A stretch of DNA of 45,562 bases, taken from Butyriboletus loyo (taxonomy: Eukaryota; Basidiomycota; Agaricomycetes; Boletales; Boletaceae). The translations under genes and the position numbers were made by a program. Numbering within the stretch: position 1 is the stretch's first letter; every line of letters begins with the position of its first letter. Location: assembly GCA_038093515.1 (NCBI GenBank), contig JBBPSI010000193.1, positions 1 through 45,562 on the forward strand. The letters are read 5' to 3'. Of the stretch, positions 43,439-45,562 are shown piece by piece. Below the pieces are notes generated by a model that did no database searches, was not told the DNA's origin, and was given only the letters and a program-made list of their open reading frames with translations.

Positions 43439-44976
43439 TCAGTCCTCTACGACCAGCACCGACGCACCCCCATCTCTTGTGACCCGACGCCGAGTCTTCA
43501 TCAAAATATACCGCCTCCCAAATTGGTTCAGCCTCGGAATTTGGCTCGAAGTGAGGGACCGTGCACTTCCTGGAGTGGTAGATATAGGCGGTCCGTCCGG
43601 AAATACACCAAAGCCAGATGGTGCAAGCACAATAGCCTCGCCGGTCTGCAGTGTCGTCGATTTAAGCACATTGGAGAAAAAGCCCTCGCGAGTCTCACCT
43701 CGAGTCTGACGACGCGGTCAAATGCGTCTTCCGCAGAGATGTCGGCGGATACGTGTTTTGCCAGGTGCTCCCACCAAGACGGGGAGGAGAATCGATGTAA
43801 AATAGCAACGGTACAGAGATCCAGTAGAACCGGGGGAACGACGGTCGGTTCTAGGGATGAAGATAGGTGTTACTCAGTGGCAACTTGGATTGGGAACAGA
43901 ACCCCTCGCCTTGCGTGCTGATTATTAAGCGCATGGCTAGATGCCGTTGCTCTCGTGCCAGCGTCAACAAAGCTCTTGTTAGTCCCGAGACGGTTTTGTG
44001 TGGAGAGAGATACTAGAGTCGGGGAAGGTTCATGAACAACGCATAGGGATCGTCGTGATTACTTACTTTGTGCGCTTCGTCCACCACAAGTACCTTCCCA
44101 GTACCAACTTCTGCCCTGACAAACAGGCGAGTGATGATCTCGAATAATCCACATGCCGAGGCGGGATCGATGAAAGGGTCGGAAAGGTCAATGATGGTCA
44201 GTTGTCCAGCCGCAAATCGATCAATTTGTGAATTGGAGCGAGGGCGGGTATCCAGAAAGGACGTTAGCAAGGCCATACGTTGTTCCAGACCAGTCAGCTG
44301 AGCTGGGTTGAATGTCTCTTTCTTGCCCTCGAGACGTTTCATGAATTCATCGTAGCGAAAATCTTCCCCGAGATCTCTCAGAATCGACTGGATGTTGTCA
44401 GTTGCAACAGAAAAGAGAACAAAATCTTCACTCACGAGGATACCTTGAATATATAGCGGAGCCGAGTCAGAGGATCCAACGGCCATCATCGATAAGAATG
44501 CCTGGGCATCAAGTTCATCCTTTTTGAGAAGAAGCGGTTCGACTATTACCCGCTCCCCAAGAGGGGCATAAACAGCCTTCATCGTCTTGAGTGACGACCG
44601 TGAAACATATACTTTGACTCTAGGAGTCTGCACTGTAGGTATGTTACTCAAGGCTATCCATGCAGCCTCGCTTGGCCTAGCGCTAGGCCCTCCTTCACCG
44701 AAGTGAAGAACAAGGCCCGAAAGAGGCTTCTGCAGGAAGCCGAGAGGACGCAAGTTCGGGATAAACATGCTCTCCAACAAAATCGAAAGAGTATGAGACT
44801 TGCCAGCCCCTTGTACGCCACAGATGACTGCAGAGAATGGGGCGTTCTATGATTCAAGAGAGAAGTTAATTTTTTTGCGGACAGATATATGTCGTTCTCA
44901 CTGTGTTGATATATAGACGTGGGTCCGTAGGCGAGTATGGTTGAGATTTATTGCTGCATAAAATATGATATATTAG
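43439..44976 (-). CDS. P-loop NTPase, HerA/FtsK-like ATPase fold suspected, 5' end unresolved
   Basis: Exons read so far: about 44895-44976, 44067-44846, 43920-44012, 43699-43850 and 43439-43645. The Walker A motif lies in APFSAVICGVQGAGKSHT, preceded by DPRLYINTN. Walker B is KVLVVDEAHKY. After it come LLTLAREQRHLAMRLIISTQ, EPTVVPPVLLDLCTVAILHR and FSSPSWWEHLAKHVSA, then GEAIVLAPSGFGVFPDG and a short C-terminus. A motif RLIISTQEPTVVPP after a DEAHK Walker B resembles bacterial and archaeal DNA-pumping ATPases of the HerA/FtsK group; proteins of this kind occur in agaricomycetes but their function is unknown. Intron 43851-43919 needs a GC donor. The N-terminus may continue upstream toward the window edge. 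Confidence 0.75.
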
Positions 44977-45562
44977 GCAAGAATTTGGAACCATGTGCTG
45001 ACATACAATATATGCAATGCGCGTCCCAGGACACCATACTGTGTCATGTTATCGCGGTATCCCGCCGCCACGTAGGCGTCACGGGTAACTATAGGTGCAG
45101 TGCGGAGTTCGTGGTCTTTACTGCGACCCTGTGCGTCGCTTGTAGTGTCATGAAGAAGCGTTAGCTCTTCCTGAAATGGGCGTTAAAAGATGCACTCGAG
45201 ATGAACATTTCCAATACGCACGTAGACAGATCCTGACTCTTGTGGAAGTAAGGATGATGCAACGCCGTTCGTACCATTCCCTGCGCCCTAGAATTGATAT
45301 GACCGACGCGAAAACACAACGTCCAAACCTGTCAGCCAGCCGGATTGTGGTCAACAGCAAAGGGACGCACGTATGGCGCAAGATGCTGCACAGTACTTTT
45401 TGGAATGGCCATATCTATGGTTGCCAGTGTACTTGTAGTGGAGGTAGAGAGTGACGGCTGGATCAACTCAGTGATGGAAAAAAGGAAAGGATGAAGAATC
45501 TCTGACCATAGCTGCCTCGGCTGGAGAAGGTGATAAATATTTGATAGATCCAGGACTCGGAT
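44977..45562. other. unassigned region at window end, possible 5' exons of the P-loop gene
   Basis: Several short frames (75-92 codons) on both strands overlap without recognisable motifs. A plausible acceptor (tatgcag) near 44963 suggests that the P-loop gene has further upstream exons here or beyond the edge. Confidence 0.35.

Overview
The window is nuclear DNA of a basidiomycete fungus, most likely an agaricomycete. Genes are dense with very short introns (about 46-75 nt) that have GT-AG, and unusually often GC-AG, ends. Coding exons can be as short as 4-20 nt. The mobile elements (gag/integrase relics, RNase H LINE relics, a TET/JBP-type oxygenase relic) and a DUF6534-type membrane protein point to Agaricomycetes. 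Boletales is a guess. All gene models were spliced by hand from reading-frame continuity, splice consensus and family knowledge; no search was run.

Layout. 1-5419 (minus): XRN1 5'-3' exoribonuclease, 3' end cut by the window edge. 5470-7260: uncharacterised. 7270-7341 (minus): tRNA-Val(CAC). 7446-9556 (minus): DNA polymerase delta subunit Cdc27/POLD3. 9962-11862 (minus): unknown disordered protein. 12053-12767 (minus): weak hypothetical gene.

12.8-22.1 kb is a transposon graveyard. A LINE-type RNase H pseudogene is split by nested solo LTRs, three of which have perfect 5-bp target duplications. It is followed by a TET/JBP-like 2OG-Fe oxygenase relic split by another LTR, a degenerate minisatellite, a Copia integrase fragment folded into a 140-bp inverted duplication, and a gag-like gene broken by an LTR flanked by a 40-bp direct duplication.

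22.2-28.8 kb: a DUF6534-type multi-pass membrane protein gene with 21 exons in 2 kb, and a rearranged duplication that carries a truncated second copy. 25.0-27.0 kb is largely unassigned.

29.2-45.5 kb is ordinary housekeeping sequence: mitochondrial ribosomal protein bL12m (+), NOT3/5 of the CCR4-NOT complex (-), Bem1 polarity scaffold (+), TAF9 (+), Sec12 ER GTP-exchange factor (-), a NIPA-type magnesium transporter (+), a CAMK-group protein kinase (+) and a P-loop NTPase resembling DNA-pumping ATPases (-). NOT3/Bem1 and Sec12/NIPA are head-to-head pairs with 118-156 bp between start codons, so they probably share promoters. XRN1 and NOT3 act in the same cytoplasmic mRNA-decay pathway (deadenylation, then 5'-3' decay), although they lie 25 kb apart.
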